Counted from the stretch's first letter, positions 20,611 through 31,332 are shown. The stretch: DNA of 64,000 nt from Okapia johnstoni (GCA_024291935.2 JAGTYA010000024.1:9548001-9612000); one strand, 5' to 3'. Program-made: numbers and translations. Notes: a model not told the origin generated them from the sequence alone.

Positions 20611-20683
20611 GCTGTTGGTGGTACAGTGGTGAGCATAGCTGCCTTTCAAGCAGTTGACCCAGGTTCGATTCCTGGCCAGTGCA
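20611..20683 (+). tRNA. tRNA-Gly-like gene with anticodon TTC (probable pseudogene)
   Basis: Closely matches mammalian tRNA-Gly(TCC) over its whole length. The A box 'tggtacagtgg' and B box 'ggttcgattcc' are intact. The anticodon stem CTGC/GCAG is preserved, but the loop reads CTTTCAA, so the anticodon is TTC (normally read as Glu). The T stem CCAGG/CCTGG differs from the canonical CCGGG/CCCGG by a paired (compensatory) change. The acceptor stem is weak: GC-t-GTTGG pairs with CCAGTGC using an extra T and G-U pairs. There is no encoded CCA and no nearby TTTT terminator. A Bov-tA starts 9 bp downstream. It is not part of that SINE, whose tRNA-Glu head is separate. Decayed gene or pseudogene is most likely. 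Confidence 0.7.
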
Positions 20684-20691
20684 ACTTGCGT

Positions 20692-20903
20692 GGGCTTCCC
20701 TAATGGCTCAGTGGTAAAGTCTTCCTGCCAATGCAGGAGACGTGGGTTCAATCCCTGGGTCAGGAATGTACCCTGGAGAAGGAGATAGCAACCCACTCCA
20801 GTATTCTTGCCAGGGAAATCCCATGGACATAGGAGCCTGGTGGGCTACAGTCCATGGGGTCGCAAGAATTAGATATGACTTAGAGACTGAACAACAACCA
20901 CCA
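20692..20903 (+). mobile_element. Bov-tA SINE, full length
   Basis: 'gggcttccctaatggctcag' to 'tagagactgaacaacaacca'. Directly downstream of the tRNA-Gly-like sequence. No clear TSD. Confidence 0.95.
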
Positions 20904-21064
20904 GGCAGCTTTCTGGGGCCCAGAACGTTCGTTATACGTAGAGTCCTCGGGTAGGGGGCAGCAAAGAGAACAGTGAACCATGAGATCCGGGTTCCAGTCT
21001 GATTCCACCTCAGCTAAAAAGCCGTTCATGGTCACAGCCTATTACAGTTTGCAATACAGCCCCC

Positions 21065-21235
21065 TGTACATCATCATAGGTGAGCCCCACCAGAACCCTG
21101 GGAAGTACACCTTGCTCCCTCACTGTGGAAAAAGGCTCAGAAAGGCTGACTGACTTGACCAAGGCCCCATCGCACGGAAGGCCTTGAACCCAGTCCTGGC
21201 TCCCAATCCAGGGCTCTTTCTAAAACCTCAGAACC
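21065..21235 (-). mobile_element. MIR SINE
   Basis: 'accagaaccctgggaagtac', 'aaaaaggctcagaaaggctg' and 'actgacttgaccaaggcccc'. Confidence 0.7.
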
Positions 21236-21354
21236 CTTGCTATACCTGACTGTGGAAATGGGAGAAACCCCCTTCCCTCTCCAGATACTGGACCCGGGGA
21301 GCCCTCAGAGCCTTTCCAGCCCTGAGCTTTTAGGAGTGTCCGTTTTCATTCTCT

Positions 21355-21490
21355 GAGGTAGCAGGCGGGGGGATTACCGCACCATTTCACAGATGGGGAA
21401 CAGGTCCAGACGGGGAAGCCACTTGGCCAAGGCCTCAGCGCGAGGAAGTGGCAGAGGTGGGACGAGAAACCGGGTCTGCAGACCCCCGGC
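21355..21490 (-). mobile_element. MIR SINE
   Basis: 'gcaccatttcacagatgggg', 'ccacttggccaaggcctcag' and 'aagtggcagaggtgggac'. Confidence 0.8.
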
Positions 21491-21654
21491 CACAGAGCCA
21501 GGGGACCCAGGCCAAGCTGAGTTTCTAAGAATAAAGCCAGCTCCCAGAACAGACCAGAGAACAGGGACTTTTGGGCCCAGCTGTTTCCCAAGTGTGAGCT
21601 CAGGCAGGGCCGGCTTGCTGTGGGGGGGTGGTGGGAAGGGGCGACCACTTCCTG

Positions 21655-21970
21655 CTCGGGCTGGCGCGGTCCCCATGAGGTGGTCATCAGAGGCCGACCA
21701 CTTCCCGGTCTGGGCCGCCTTCCCCTTTCTGAGCCTGGGAGGGGACGTGTGGCCCAGCGAGGCGCCCCTTGCGTGCTGCGGCCTGGACGGCGTCTGGCCT
21801 CTTTTCATTTCCCCCGCTCACCGCGTCCCTCTCCACAGCCACCAACGGTCGGAAGTTGCACAGGGCAGCCTTGCCCCGTCCCCTGTCCCCGGCCGAGCAC
21901 CTCCCGGCCCCGCGTGTGCTGGGCCCTCGGGGGTGCTGCCCACGGAGGGTCTGCCGCGAGGCCTTCTCAC
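21655..21970. promoter_or_regulatory. CpG-rich stretch (candidate CpG island)
   Basis: I count 27 CpG in the 300 nt from 21661 to 21960, in GC-rich sequence. That is far denser than the neighbours, and the stretch is not part of a recognised repeat. Open on the + strand in two frames. A polypyrimidine tract ending in 'ctctccacag' (21829-21838) and GTGAGT at 22017 could bound an exon. Confidence 0.55.
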
Positions 21971-21977
21971 TCCCATT

Positions 21978-22065
21978 GAGTGTCAGAGAGGGGGTTGGTG
22001 ACCCCGAGGTCACACAGTGAGTAGGTGGCAGAACCAGAGTTAGAACTCAGATGGGCCTTCCTCCA
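21978..22065 (-). mobile_element. MIR fragment
   Basis: 'gaggtcacacagtgagtagg' and 'tggcagaaccagagttagaa' are inverted MIR. The GTGAGT donor-like word is part of it. Confidence 0.8.
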
Positions 22066-22412
22066 AAATCTCCATCCTTTGTACGTTTAATGTCCCCAGT
22101 TGCCCCCAGACAGAAGTCTGAGCCCGAAGAGGCTTGGATGTAAAAGGCATTGGAAGGATCCCACCAGACTCTGAGCCCTGAGGGCAGCGAGGGTGGCTGC
22201 TTCTCCTCCCTGTTCTATCCCAGAACCCGCCCCACGGGCCTGCTCTGGAGCAGGTCCCCGGGGACATAGGGAAAGACGAAAGGCACCCCACCAACTGCTC
22301 CCCGCCATCTCCACAGATATGTGAGAGCCCTGGGTTTGGGGACATGGACCTGAGGGAGACGTGGTCCCTTACCCCTTACCCCATCATCCTTACACAGGCA
22401 CAGTGCTCCAGA
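22066..22412. other. Unassigned non-repeat DNA
   Basis: Nothing recognised. Confidence 0.4.
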
Positions 22413-22545
22413 TTTTTTAAGTTTTATTTATTTGTTGGCTGTGCCTCATGGCATGCAGAATCCTAGTTCCCTGACCAGGGATCCAACCCAGGCCCCTCAC
22501 AGTGGAAGCGCGGAGTCTCAACCACTGCACTGCCTGGGAAGTCCC
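22413..22545 (-). mobile_element. CHR-type tRNA-derived SINE
   Basis: Inverted cetartiodactyl SINE: 'ctagttccctgaccagggat', 'gagtctcaaccactgcactg' and 'cctgggaagtccc'. The A-rich end appears as T-rich at 22413. Confidence 0.85.
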
Positions 22546-22669
22546 TGAAGGTTTTTCAATACACCTCAAGTCCTATGTAGGAGATCACAACACCCTATAC
22601 GAAGTCCTTCTAGAGGGGAAGCCAGAGGCTCATAGGGTCTCAGAGTGTTAAGGAGGCAGCCAACTGTAG

Positions 22670-22800
22670 GGATACAGAGCGTGGAGCCAGACCAGGTCCC
22701 CTTCAAACCCCAGCACCTCCCAGCTGAGGGTGGCCTTGGGGAAATGACTTCATGCACCAGTTTCCTCACCTGCAAAATGGGAACAAAGCAGCAGAGATGG
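22670..22800 (+). mobile_element. MIR SINE
   Basis: 'agagcgtggagccagaccag', 'ccagtttcctcacctgcaaa' and 'atgggaacaaagc'. Confidence 0.75.
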
Positions 22801-23130
22801 CCTTAACTGGCCGCCATCCGGTGGATTCTCTGGATTTATAAGCATTCTCCCTTCCTCTGAAAGGCAGACTAGTGGGTGTCACAGCATTCTGAATGTTCCG
22901 GGCTGGCAGCTAATTTCCAATGCCATCAGCTCCTCCGGCTGGCTCAGGGAGGTCCCTGAATCTGTAGCTGCCGGTTGTAACTGGTAAACCAACGCAACGC
23001 GAGTGAGAGCGGGACAGAGTTGATTTGTCTCTGAAAACTAAGAAAGGGCCTCAGAAAGATCCACCAGAGGAGAACTGTTCAAAAAAGAAGAGAAACGTGG
23101 AATTAAGTGTGGGCAAGACAATTATAAATT
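22801..23130. other. Unassigned, possibly unique DNA
   Basis: No repeat recognised. Contains a CpG-bearing stretch 'caacgcaacgcgagtgagag' at about 22992. Conservation unknown. Confidence 0.4.
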
Positions 23131-23338
23131 AGGGCTTCCCTGGTGGCTCAGATGGTAAAGTGTCTGCCTGCAGTGCAGGAGACCTGGGTTCGATCCCTGG
23201 GTCAGAAAGATCCCCTGGAGAAGGAAATGGCAACCCACTCCAGTACTCTTGCCTGGAAAATCCCATGGACAGAGGAGCCTGGTGGGCTATAGTCCATGGG
23301 GTTGCAAAGAGTTAGACACGACTGAGCGACTTCACAAA
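23131..23338 (+). mobile_element. Bov-tA SINE, full length
   Basis: 'agggcttccctggtggctca' to 'gactgagcgacttcacaaa'. Flanked by an 11-bp TSD ACAATTATAAA at 23118-23128 and 23339-23349. Confidence 0.95.
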
Positions 23339-23349
23339 ACAATTATAAA

Positions 23350-23759
23350 AGATCAGCGAAAACAATTGTTAAAATCCACAGGAAACTTATGTTGAATTAG
23401 CTGTAGGTTAAAACTTGGGGAGTGTTATTAAAAATCCAGAAGGATTCTGCTTACAGATTGCTTGACAAGCATCTCTAAGGTTTCTCACTCCATTTGAAAG
23501 AAACCCAGATGGGGACCATCAGCTCTGCTGCACAGGTTTGTTTTATGCAAGAAAAACAAGGTAGGACTCTAGCCAGAGGCCTTGGTCTCAAAGAGCCTCG
23601 GCCCTCCTGCAAAAGATCATCTAATAAATAGAACATGCACACATGTTATGTTTAATATAATGTCTATTTATGTATCATAAGATGTCCTGCTTTAAATATT
23701 CTCTTTTTTCTAGTAATAGACCACTAGTTTTGCTCTCATTGGATAGATTTCTTCTATTA
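23350..23759. other. Unassigned AT-rich DNA
   Basis: No exon or RNA gene recognised. The AT-rich end 23630-23700 may be old LINE sequence that I cannot classify. Confidence 0.35.
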
Positions 23760-23880
23760 ATAGTACTTACCTCATGGTGCGGATGTAAGGGCTGAACAAG
23801 GTAACATATGCAAAGCATTTGGTGCAATGCCTGGTACACAGCAAATGCTCTGCAAATATCAGCTATTATAATTATCTTCA
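23760..23880 (+). mobile_element. MIR 3' half
   Basis: 'tagtacttacctcatggtgc', 'gtgcaatgcctggtacacag' and 'atatcagctattataattat'. Confidence 0.85.
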
Positions 23881-23884
23881 AATC

Positions 23885-24010
23885 CAGGCCTCCACTTGGC
23901 AGATGAGCAAACTGAGGCTCAGGGGACAAGTAGCTTGCACAGGGTCACAAAGTAAGTGGGTTGCATGCGGATCAAAGCCTACAAATGGATCCTTGAATCC
24001 CAATCTGATT
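23885..24010 (-). mobile_element. MIR SINE
   Basis: 'ggcagatgagcaaactgagg' and 'gcacagggtcacaaagtaag'. It lies tail to tail with the + strand MIR at 23760-23880. Confidence 0.85.
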
Positions 24011-24269
24011 TCTGAATTCCCTGGGGCCTCTTCCCAGTCCCAAATCTCAGAGGGCTAATGCTTCCCAGAGCAAGAGTGGAGGGCAGGCAGCAGCGGGCAG
24101 GAAGAGCCCAGACAGAGGGTGGGGCCTTGGGCATCTCTCAAGAGCAGGCCCCCCACCCTGACCTCCCACCACCCACCCCACTCCAGGGGACACAAGAGTT
24201 CTCCCTCTAGTTACATTTACGTTAATTGCTAAGTTTATCATCTCAGTGGCCCCTCTGTGTTCCTTCACA

Positions 24270-24475
24270 GATCCTGTGTATTTTTATCTCAAAGAGCTTC
24301 ATTCATGCCTTTAATTATTTGTCTCCACGGCTGTCTCCTCCAGCAGCCTGGGAGTCCCCAGGGAGAGGGCACCAGCTCTGATTCATCTCTAACCCCCCGA
24401 ACCCAGCCCAGTGCCTGGCACCAAGGGGCCACTTTACAGATGTTTGCTGAACAAACGAGCAGCTGGACAAATGTT
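24270..24475 (+). mobile_element. L2 3' end
   Basis: 'gcctttaattatttgtctcc', 'cagtgcctggcaccaagggg' and 'gatgtttgctgaacaaacga' give the L2 terminus. Confidence 0.8.
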
Positions 24476-25124
24476 AAGTAACAGGGCGCCCCAGATCTCC
24501 TGCTGTCTCCACGTAGACTTCCTGGCTCGGGCAGTAGCAGAGACCTGGAAGACGTGGCCCCGGTCCGCTCCCCTCTGGCTCCTTTTTCTCCTCCTCCATC
24601 CCTCCAGCCTCCTCTTCCCATGGAGTCCCGATAGATATAGGTGGGGTAGGGCAGACGCTGGAAAACCCAGCCAGGGGGGCGAAGCTCTTCTCTTCAGGGA
24701 TGGACGGGGTGTGGTGTGGGGCTTTGTCTTCTCTGAGTCACGTCCGTGGTGCCGTGGGGCTGACTCAGAAGGAGAGTGAGAAGGAGAACTTTGTCAGTCC
24801 TGGTTTCCATGGGTCCTGGGCCCAGCCGGGTGGGAGGAGGGGAGAGGCTTGGCACGGGAAGATGTTAGGATGCACGGAGTGGATCTTCAATCTCCTCGGA
24901 AGCACCAAAGCCCCACACTCAGCTGCACCTGGAACTGAGGTTTGGAAGAGGCAGCTGGGTGTGGTGGAGGGAGGAGTTGGTCCTGTCTTTATCTCCTCCC
25001 CTCCCTGAACCTCAGATCCTTCACCTTTAGCCAGAGGGTTAGACCCTGGACTCCTCCAGCCAGCTCCCAGCTGGGGTCCAGAGTTTTCCCCAAAGGCCGA
25101 GAAAAGACCCACAACCAAGAGCTT
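24476..25124. other. Unassigned non-repeat DNA
   Basis: GC-rich with overlapping open frames on both strands. No domains or repeats recognised. Confidence 0.4.
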
Positions 25125-25300
25125 CCAGAGTCTGAGCACCAACTACGTGCTGGGGGCTGGAAGATCGTCTGTTTACAGATCTCACCGAGTCCTCATGCCA
25201 GGCCCCTGGAGCCCCATTTTGCAGATGAGGAGACTGAGGCTCACATAGTCAATGACGTGATTCATGCGGTACCCTGAGCTAAAGGGGGAGCTGGACCCAG
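25125..25300 (-). mobile_element. MIR SINE
   Basis: 'gagcaccaactacgtgctgg', 'gccccattttgcagatgagg' and 'agactgaggctcacatagtc'. Confidence 0.85.
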
Positions 25301-25589
25301 GATATGCTGACCCAACGTTCTCCTCCTTGTCTACTAACCCCCATATCCCAGCCCCCAACTATCCCACCTCAAGATGCTCAGACTTCGGAGGCTGGCCGCT
25401 GGTCCTTGCCCCCTCTCGTGTGTGAAGCCAAGTGGCCACCTCACTGGGGAGCCCCTCTGGTCGTCTGCAGCCACCCAGGCCACGTCTCCTGGAAACCCTC
25501 AAGCCCCAAGTGGCTTAGACAGCTCTGGCGTCAGCACCTGATTTCCCTTTTATTGCTTCTCTTCTAACTTCTTGTAGCGAATTTGGAGA

Positions 25590-25720
25590 ATACACATTAA
25601 CACAGAAAAAGAAAACGCAACTCATGCTTCACCCTCTTCAATATGAACATTTGGGTACACGTTATTCCAGTATTCGTTTTATGCACATGTACCCACAGTT
25701 TTGTTTTTATGAAAACAGGA
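25590..25720 (-). mobile_element. Possible old L1 3' UTR fragment
   Basis: 'atgaacatttgggtacacgt' and 'tttatgcacatgtacccaca' resemble inverted L1M 3' UTR. Family not certain. Confidence 0.4.
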
Positions 25721-25887
25721 TCACTGGTCAACAGACATTTCCTGAACCCCCACTGAAGGCGAGAGTCGTGTAGTCTAAGTGGTCCCCTTCCGGCTCCTCT
25801 TCTTGTCTCGACACGGGGTCCTGCCCGGCAGAGCAGTGCTCCTGAGGCGTTGTGGGCGTGGGAGAAGGAGGGCCCTAGGGGCATGGG

Positions 25888-26060
25888 GCTCTGTAGCTGA
25901 GCGGTTCAGAGCTTGAGCTTCGGTCTTGGTCTCCGGCTGTCACTTGACGTCTTTGAGCCTTGGCCTCCCTGGAAGTGACCATCACGGCGTCTGTCACGGC
26001 ACAGGTGTGAGAACTAAGCAGGCAAATGCAAGGAAAGTGTTTGGCGCCAAGGCAGTGCTT
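25888..26060 (+). mobile_element. MIR SINE, diverged
   Basis: 'tgtagctgagcggttcagag' + 'cttgagcttcggtcttggtc', 'tttgagccttggcctccctg' and 'gtgtgagaactaagcaggca'. Confidence 0.65.
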
Positions 26061-26837
26061 GACGAAGGTTCTGTCGTGTTCTCTGTGGGCGGCGGGGCCT
26101 CTGGGCCGGGGGTGTCTCTCTTCCTGACGTCCTGAGGTTGCAAAGCTGGATCCAGATCGTGGGAGACACCTAATGACAGTTCAGCGATTAAAATCTTGCC
26201 TGTTAGGCTTGAGGTCAGGGCCTGGAAAACCTTTGCACCACCCTGCGGTGTTTCCAGAAAACACAGAATCTGGCCCCAATCATCTTCCTTCCCGCGGGTT
26301 GTGAATGTGGGTGTGATTCTCAACCGAAAAACCAAAGCTGACTTCACAACTGAAGACCACCCGTCAGTCTCCCTCTTGGTGACAACCGCGACCCCTCTGG
26401 GTTTCACCCCTCCCCACCCCCCGGACTCAGGTGGGGCGTCCTTCTGTGGGTGACGTGCCAGGATTCAGGTGGGCCTACAGGTGCCCACAGCACATGGCAG
26501 CTGGCAGGTGCTCATTCAGTGAACAAACCAGCTGGCTGAGGGGGTGGGTGCTGGGAAGAATTGGAAGAAAATTTTATCCTTTCTACCCAAACTTCAACCC
26601 CAAGTGCTCACCATAGAGCCTAGGGGTGCCTGCAGGATCCAGCAGGCTGCAGACCACCTCACCCCTCTGCTCAGAGCTCCCCTCTGTGACCCCCTCCCCA
26701 GGCTCATTCCCTCTTAAGTATGCCAGCTACTCTGTTTCCTGGGAGGATCTATGAGGGCACCCCTGAATGTGCCCTGACCCCAAAGGATGGCTGGCTAGTG
26801 ATGGACGTTTTGGCATCCAGGAAAGATATTCTAGAGC
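26061..26837. other. Unassigned non-repeat DNA
   Basis: No gene. 26640-26720 is weakly L2-like. Nothing else recognised. Confidence 0.35.
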
Positions 26838-27044
26838 AGCAATCCCCAACCTTTTTGGGACCAGGGACCAGTTTCGTGGAAGACAATGTTTCCATGGATG
26901 GGGTGTGGGGAGGGGGGAACAGGGGACGGTTTTGGAATGATTCAAACACATTACATTTATTGTGCACTTTATTTCTATTATTATTATATCAGCTCCACCT
27001 CAAATCATCAGGCATTTGATCCTGGAGGCTGGGGACCCCTGCAC
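26838..27044. mobile_element. hAT-Charlie MITE (MER1-type)
   Basis: Terminal inverted repeats 'cagcaatccccaacc' and 'ggctggggacccctg'. Internal 'gggaccagtttcgtggaaga', 'cattacatttattgtgcact' and 'atcatcaggcatttgatcct' match the non-autonomous family. The centre is deleted. An 8-bp TSD is only partly preserved (ttCTAGAg / caCTAGAt). Confidence 0.8.
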
Positions 27045-27462
27045 TAGATAATTAGTCTCCTGTAGGCAACCAACTGTTCCACCTGCAGATAGATCCCCCC
27101 CTCAGGGGGATGTCAGAGCAGCCCCAGAGGCCGTCCCCAGCGCCCCAGGGTCTGGAGGCGGCTGACACAGAATGTGCAGTAAGAATGGGGCTGGGGGCTC
27201 CACGTGCTAAGAGCGCTGTGAGGTCCTGGACGGGTGGCTGAGCTGAAGGCCTGCAGGAGACCCTCCCGGCCCCTCGCCCAGTGATGGGCACAGCCATGAG
27301 GGCTGGGGGAGCAGAGAGGGTAGAGGAAGAGTCCCAGATCAAGGCAGGGGGGCACCCAGAGACAAGCAATGGGAAGCCGTGTGGACTTAGGAAGTGGTGT
27401 TGGCATTAACCAGGGAAAGTGAAGCAAGAGGAAAACAGTCATAATAATGATGATGAGAATTT
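27045..27462. other. Unassigned non-repeat DNA
   Basis: Nothing recognised before the Bov-tA fragment. Confidence 0.4.
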
Positions 27463-27531
27463 TCCATGGGGTTGCAAAGAGTCGGACACAACTGAGCAAC
27501 TCAACAACAGCAACAGCAACAGCAACAGCAG
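27463..27531 (+). mobile_element. Bov-tA 3' end with (CAACAG)n tail
   Basis: Only the last 40 bp of the SINE ('ccatggggttgcaaagagtc') plus a hexamer tail (27502-27531). Strongly 5'-truncated. Confidence 0.85.
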
Positions 27532-27604
27532 GGACAAAGGAGGAACTTTGCTCAGATTATCTCCTCTAATCTTCCCAGTGGTCCCTCTTGAATGGCAGGC
27601 ATCA

Positions 27605-27700
27605 AAGACGGTGGAATCTGGAGTCAGATAGCTGGGGTTCAGATTCTGGCCCGCCAAGCCTCGTTTCCTCATTGCCCACAAGATTTAAAAAGAGCTCCTA
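27605..27700 (+). mobile_element. MIR fragment
   Basis: 'ggtggaatctggagtcagat', 'tggggttcagattctggccc' and 'tcgtttcctcattgcccaca'. Confidence 0.75.
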
Positions 27701-27769
27701 CCTTCTGGGTAGTTGGGCTTGTCTGTGAGTGATTAGTTGGCCCTGTGGCAGAAAGGAGAGGCTCAACTC

Positions 27770-27895
27770 ATGTGATTATTAGCTCTATGAAGGCAGAGGT
27801 GGAGGCTCAGAGAGGCCAAGTCACTTTCCCAAGGCCACACAGCAAAGAAGTGGCCGAGCAGAATTTGATCTCAGATCTCTGTGACTCAAAGCCGT
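27770..27895 (-). mobile_element. MIR SINE
   Basis: 'tgattattagctctatgaag', 'ggaggctcagagaggccaag' and 'cccaaggccacacagcaaag'. Confidence 0.85.
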
Positions 27896-27989
27896 ACTCC
27901 TTCCCCAAACCCCCTGCCTCAGTCCCTCCTGTGTCTCTTCTGTTTCTTTAGGAGAATGAAGTACTCAAATGACATATATTTTAGAGGAG

Positions 27990-28065
27990 AGAGGAGAGGA
28001 AACTGCTGGAAGTCACACAGTGAGCCTGCGGTCTGCCCAGGACTGGACCCTTGGAGGCAGACTCT
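27990..28065 (-). mobile_element. MIR fragment
   Basis: 'gaggaaactgctggaagtca' and 'cacagtgagcctgcggtctg'. Confidence 0.5.
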
Positions 28066-29611
28066 CACGCTAGCACCTCCACCCATGGCTCTGCAGCACC
28101 TATGATGGGCTAGCTCCCTTTCCAGACCCCTGCCCTGCCCTGCCCTCATCTCCCTTGGGGCACAGGAAATGATGGCCACGATCCATTCCAAACCACAGGG
28201 GAAATTTTATGTCTGGGCTGGACTAGAATCCGGCCAGAGCCCCAGCTCAGACGTTCCCAGTCATATGCAAAGGGTGAGGGGTATGTAAGCGGCTGGGAGG
28301 GGGCATTACACTTCCACTCCTGTCTGACCTTGGGATTTCCCTCGCCTGGTGGCTCTGAATCAGGCGGGCTTCCGAGCTGCGGACAGAGGCCCCTGACCTC
28401 ACCTGCATGGATCATCTGGAGGTCATGCCCAAGCCAGGCCTCTGTCAGCTCAGCTCCAGCCTCAGATCAGAGTCAGTGCTGGGCAGAGCAGACGGATCTC
28501 CCCTGCTGGCTCAGCTCATACTTTCTGTGTGACCCTGGATGCGTCCCTTGTCCCCACTGACCCCAAATCCACTGTCTCAAATCCTCCCTGAACTGCCCTT
28601 CAGGAATTCACAGGGAAATTTCTTCTGCCTCTAAAAGACCCAGCCTCCTGAACCCAACGTGGAGAGAAGAGCCGAGGTTAACTGTGGCTTTTCCACCGAG
28701 TAGGTGCTTCTGGCTTCTCTTCTGTTCACCCTCTGGGCTGGGGTGAGGCAGTGAGCCCTCCAAGGAGAAATCTTGGCTCTACAAGCTGCAAAGGACTGGG
28801 AAAGAACTTGTGGGAGGAGCAGATGGCTCCTCCTTAGGTGGGTCCAGGGGGCAGCTCTTGGCCCTGCTGTGGCCTAACGGAGCCCTGGCACTAGGCTCTG
28901 GCCCGGGCTCTCCAGGCCTTTCCTAGGGGCTGCTTGGGTGGCAGTGGGCAGTTCCCGGGGTCCCTGGGGCTGGCAGGGCTGAACCTCAAGGCAAGGGTAT
29001 GGTTGAAGCTGGACCCAGACCTGAGCAGCCCAGACAGACCAGAGCTGATATCTGGGGCCCTATATAAATCCTTTTTTTTTCCCCTGGTGGTAGTGAGGGA
29101 ATCATGAGTTTGGACACCTGAATTCAGAACCCTGCTCTGGACTGGCCTCCTTGAGGGGGAGGGGAGGGGATGGGTGGGCACCTGTGATGAGTCCCTTGCC
29201 CTTGACGGGCCACAGCCTTTTTCTCTGTGCCATGGGGAGACCCCCGTGATTCTGAAGCCAGGGCAGGCAGTTGGGAGTGGACAGAGCGGGGGCCTGAGTT
29301 TGAGTCAATTTGTGTCTTTCTGAGTGAGGTGGGCCGCTGTGGCCTCAAGGAAGACAGCTCTTTCTGTGTTTCAGCAAGCTGGTAGGCGGGGGCAGGTGGT
29401 GGGCGCTGGAGGGCACAGTCTTCTGCCCATCTCCGCAGAGCCGAAATGGCCAGCACTCACCTTCCCAATCAAGCTCAGTCTCCGTTTGGGGTAACGGAGC
29501 TGCGAAGACCTCGGCGAGGAGCAGCCTGTCCTGGCCACGTGCCATCCTCCCCCTCCCTGCCCCCCATGAGACCCACCAGCTAGGAGAGCCCCGGGGTGGG
29601 TGGGGAGGCCA
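28066..29611. other. Unassigned GC-rich DNA
   Basis: About 1.5 kb without a clear transposon. A decayed MIR may lie at 28500-28570 ('actttctgtgtgaccctgga'). No exon, RNA gene or CpG island seen. Confidence 0.35.
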
Positions 29612-29680
29612 AGTGGCTTCACAGATGCAAGAAACTGAGGCCCAAGGGAGCGAGGCCAGCCTTCCTCAGCCCTCAGGCTC
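29612..29680 (-). mobile_element. MIR fragment
   Basis: 'cttcacagatgcaagaaact' + 'gaggcccaagggagcgaggc'. A 171-codon open frame (29613-30128) begins inside this MIR, which argues against it being a gene. Confidence 0.7.
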
Positions 29681-30954
29681 TGTTTTGTACCCCCCTCCCT
29701 GTCCTTCCCCTCTCCCCCTCCAGGATCATCCGAGGGATGACGTGGATCTCACCCAAGTGAAGAGGGCTTGGTCTGGGGCTTTGAGTCCTGGTGCCTCAGC
29801 TTTCAAGTTTCCAGACTGCCCTGCACCCCACCCCCCTGCCCTTGTTCTCATCTGTGCTCCGGGCAGGGTGAGGGTGAGCAGGGAGAGGGCAGACCCCAAT
29901 GTCCAGGATGGACTCGCTCTCCTCCCTGGCACCCCCCCTGGCCTGTCCAGGGACCCAGGCCTCTCTCTCACTGTCCTCCCACGCCCTGCCTGTAGCATCC
30001 CTCCTGGGAGTGCTCCTGGGGCCTCCACAGGCCTCTCACAAGGCCAGCGAGGCAGCCAGGAGAACCCGGGAAGGAGACGGCGGAGATGCTGGGCGATGGG
30101 CCCCCGTGGGGGTATTCACAGCATTTGATGCCAAAGGGAACGTCTGCGTCTGGGGTCAGCTGTGCCGCTCTTGCTGGTCCCCTGCACCGTTCCTACCTGG
30201 TGGGTGGTGGTCATGGCTTCTCCCACGGTCGTCTTCTGTTCTTCCCCTGCTCCCTGCTGGCGTGACTGCTGTGATGATGCCCGCTTCCATGAGCAGAGAG
30301 AGGGCCCCTTTGCTGGCACAGCCACTCCTGTGGTCAGATAAGCTGCCCCATCCCACCCCCCACCCCCGGCATGGCTGCTGGGTCTGGGTTTGAGACCTCA
30401 GCTTTCTGTGTTCGTGGCAGTACCCAGGGTACCCGCCAAATATCACCAGACCGGAAATGCTGCCCCTTCCACCACGGCAGTTCAGATCCATCTCTCAGGG
30501 GCCCCCAGCCCCCCTCCATTTCCCGGGGATCCAAGACTGTATGCTCCCCTCTGCCCTGGAACTTCTCTCTGTCCCCAAGCCCACCTCTGTTTAGCACCAT
30601 CAGCCCGGGAAACCTCTGGGCCCCCAAGGATAGAGCTGAGTGCCCCTCTCTCACAGGACCTCAGCTGCTCCCAGAGTGGGCATACAGGACACCCTCCTTC
30701 CCTCTTACTCCCCACGAAGCTCCAGGGTCATAGTAACCAAATATCCAGGGGTTCCACAACTACAGAGGGCTGGCCGCCTGCTGTCCGTGGAAAGTGGTCC
30801 TTTGCATGACCCCCCTGGTACCCACCTGTCACCCCTAAACCCTCCCTGAGCAGCAGGTCCCAGGGCCTGCCTTTCCCAGAGGTCACCAAAGGCGAGAGGG
30901 GAAGTTCCTGGAAAACTTTCTGAGTGACCGCTGTTCCACACTGCTCCCAGCCTC
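29681..30954. other. Unassigned GC-rich DNA
   Basis: Many overlapping open frames on both strands (up to 171 codons), no domains, no recognised repeats. Coding potential cannot be excluded by eye but nothing supports it. Confidence 0.35.
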
Positions 30955-31320
30955 TGACTGCTTTGGTGGCACTTATTCAGTCCACAGCCTTGGAAACCTA
31001 CCATGTGCCAGGTACTGTGCTCGCCTGGGGTTGCAGACATGAGGGGCCAGGCTCGTCCCCACCCTGGGGACAGTCACGGTCTGGACAGGGACCCAGGCAG
31101 AAAATTGTGCAAACCATGATTTCAGCAATTATGATGAACGTGCAGAGTGGGAGGGCACTGTCAGGGCAGGTAACAGAGCCAAGCCTGGAAGGCTCCAGGA
31201 GGAAGTGACCTTCAAGCTCAGGTCTCAAGTTTGAGGAGGCAAGTGAGGGGGAGTGCTCAGGCAGAGGAAAACAGCATATGCAAAGGTTCTGAGAGAAGGG
31301 GCATGCTCTTCATAGCTCCT
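30955..31320 (-). mobile_element. L2 LINE 3' region
   Basis: 'cctaccatgtgccaggtact', 'ccttcaagctcaggtctcaa' and 'cagcatatgcaaaggttctg' in the order expected for inverted L2. Confidence 0.85.
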
Positions 31321-31332
31321 GGAGTCCAAATC

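Noticed and set aside
21393..22001. 202-codon + strand open frame as a gene
   Set aside because: It starts in a MIR, runs through a CpG-rich stretch where stop codons are rare, and shows no domain. I kept only the CpG island and a possible exon as leads.
23760..24010. Large hairpin RNA or miRNA precursor
   Set aside because: The inverted symmetry comes from two different halves of MIR lying tail to tail, with limited overlap to pair.
29613..30128. 171-codon + strand frame
   Set aside because: Its start codon is within a MIR fragment and no domain is seen.
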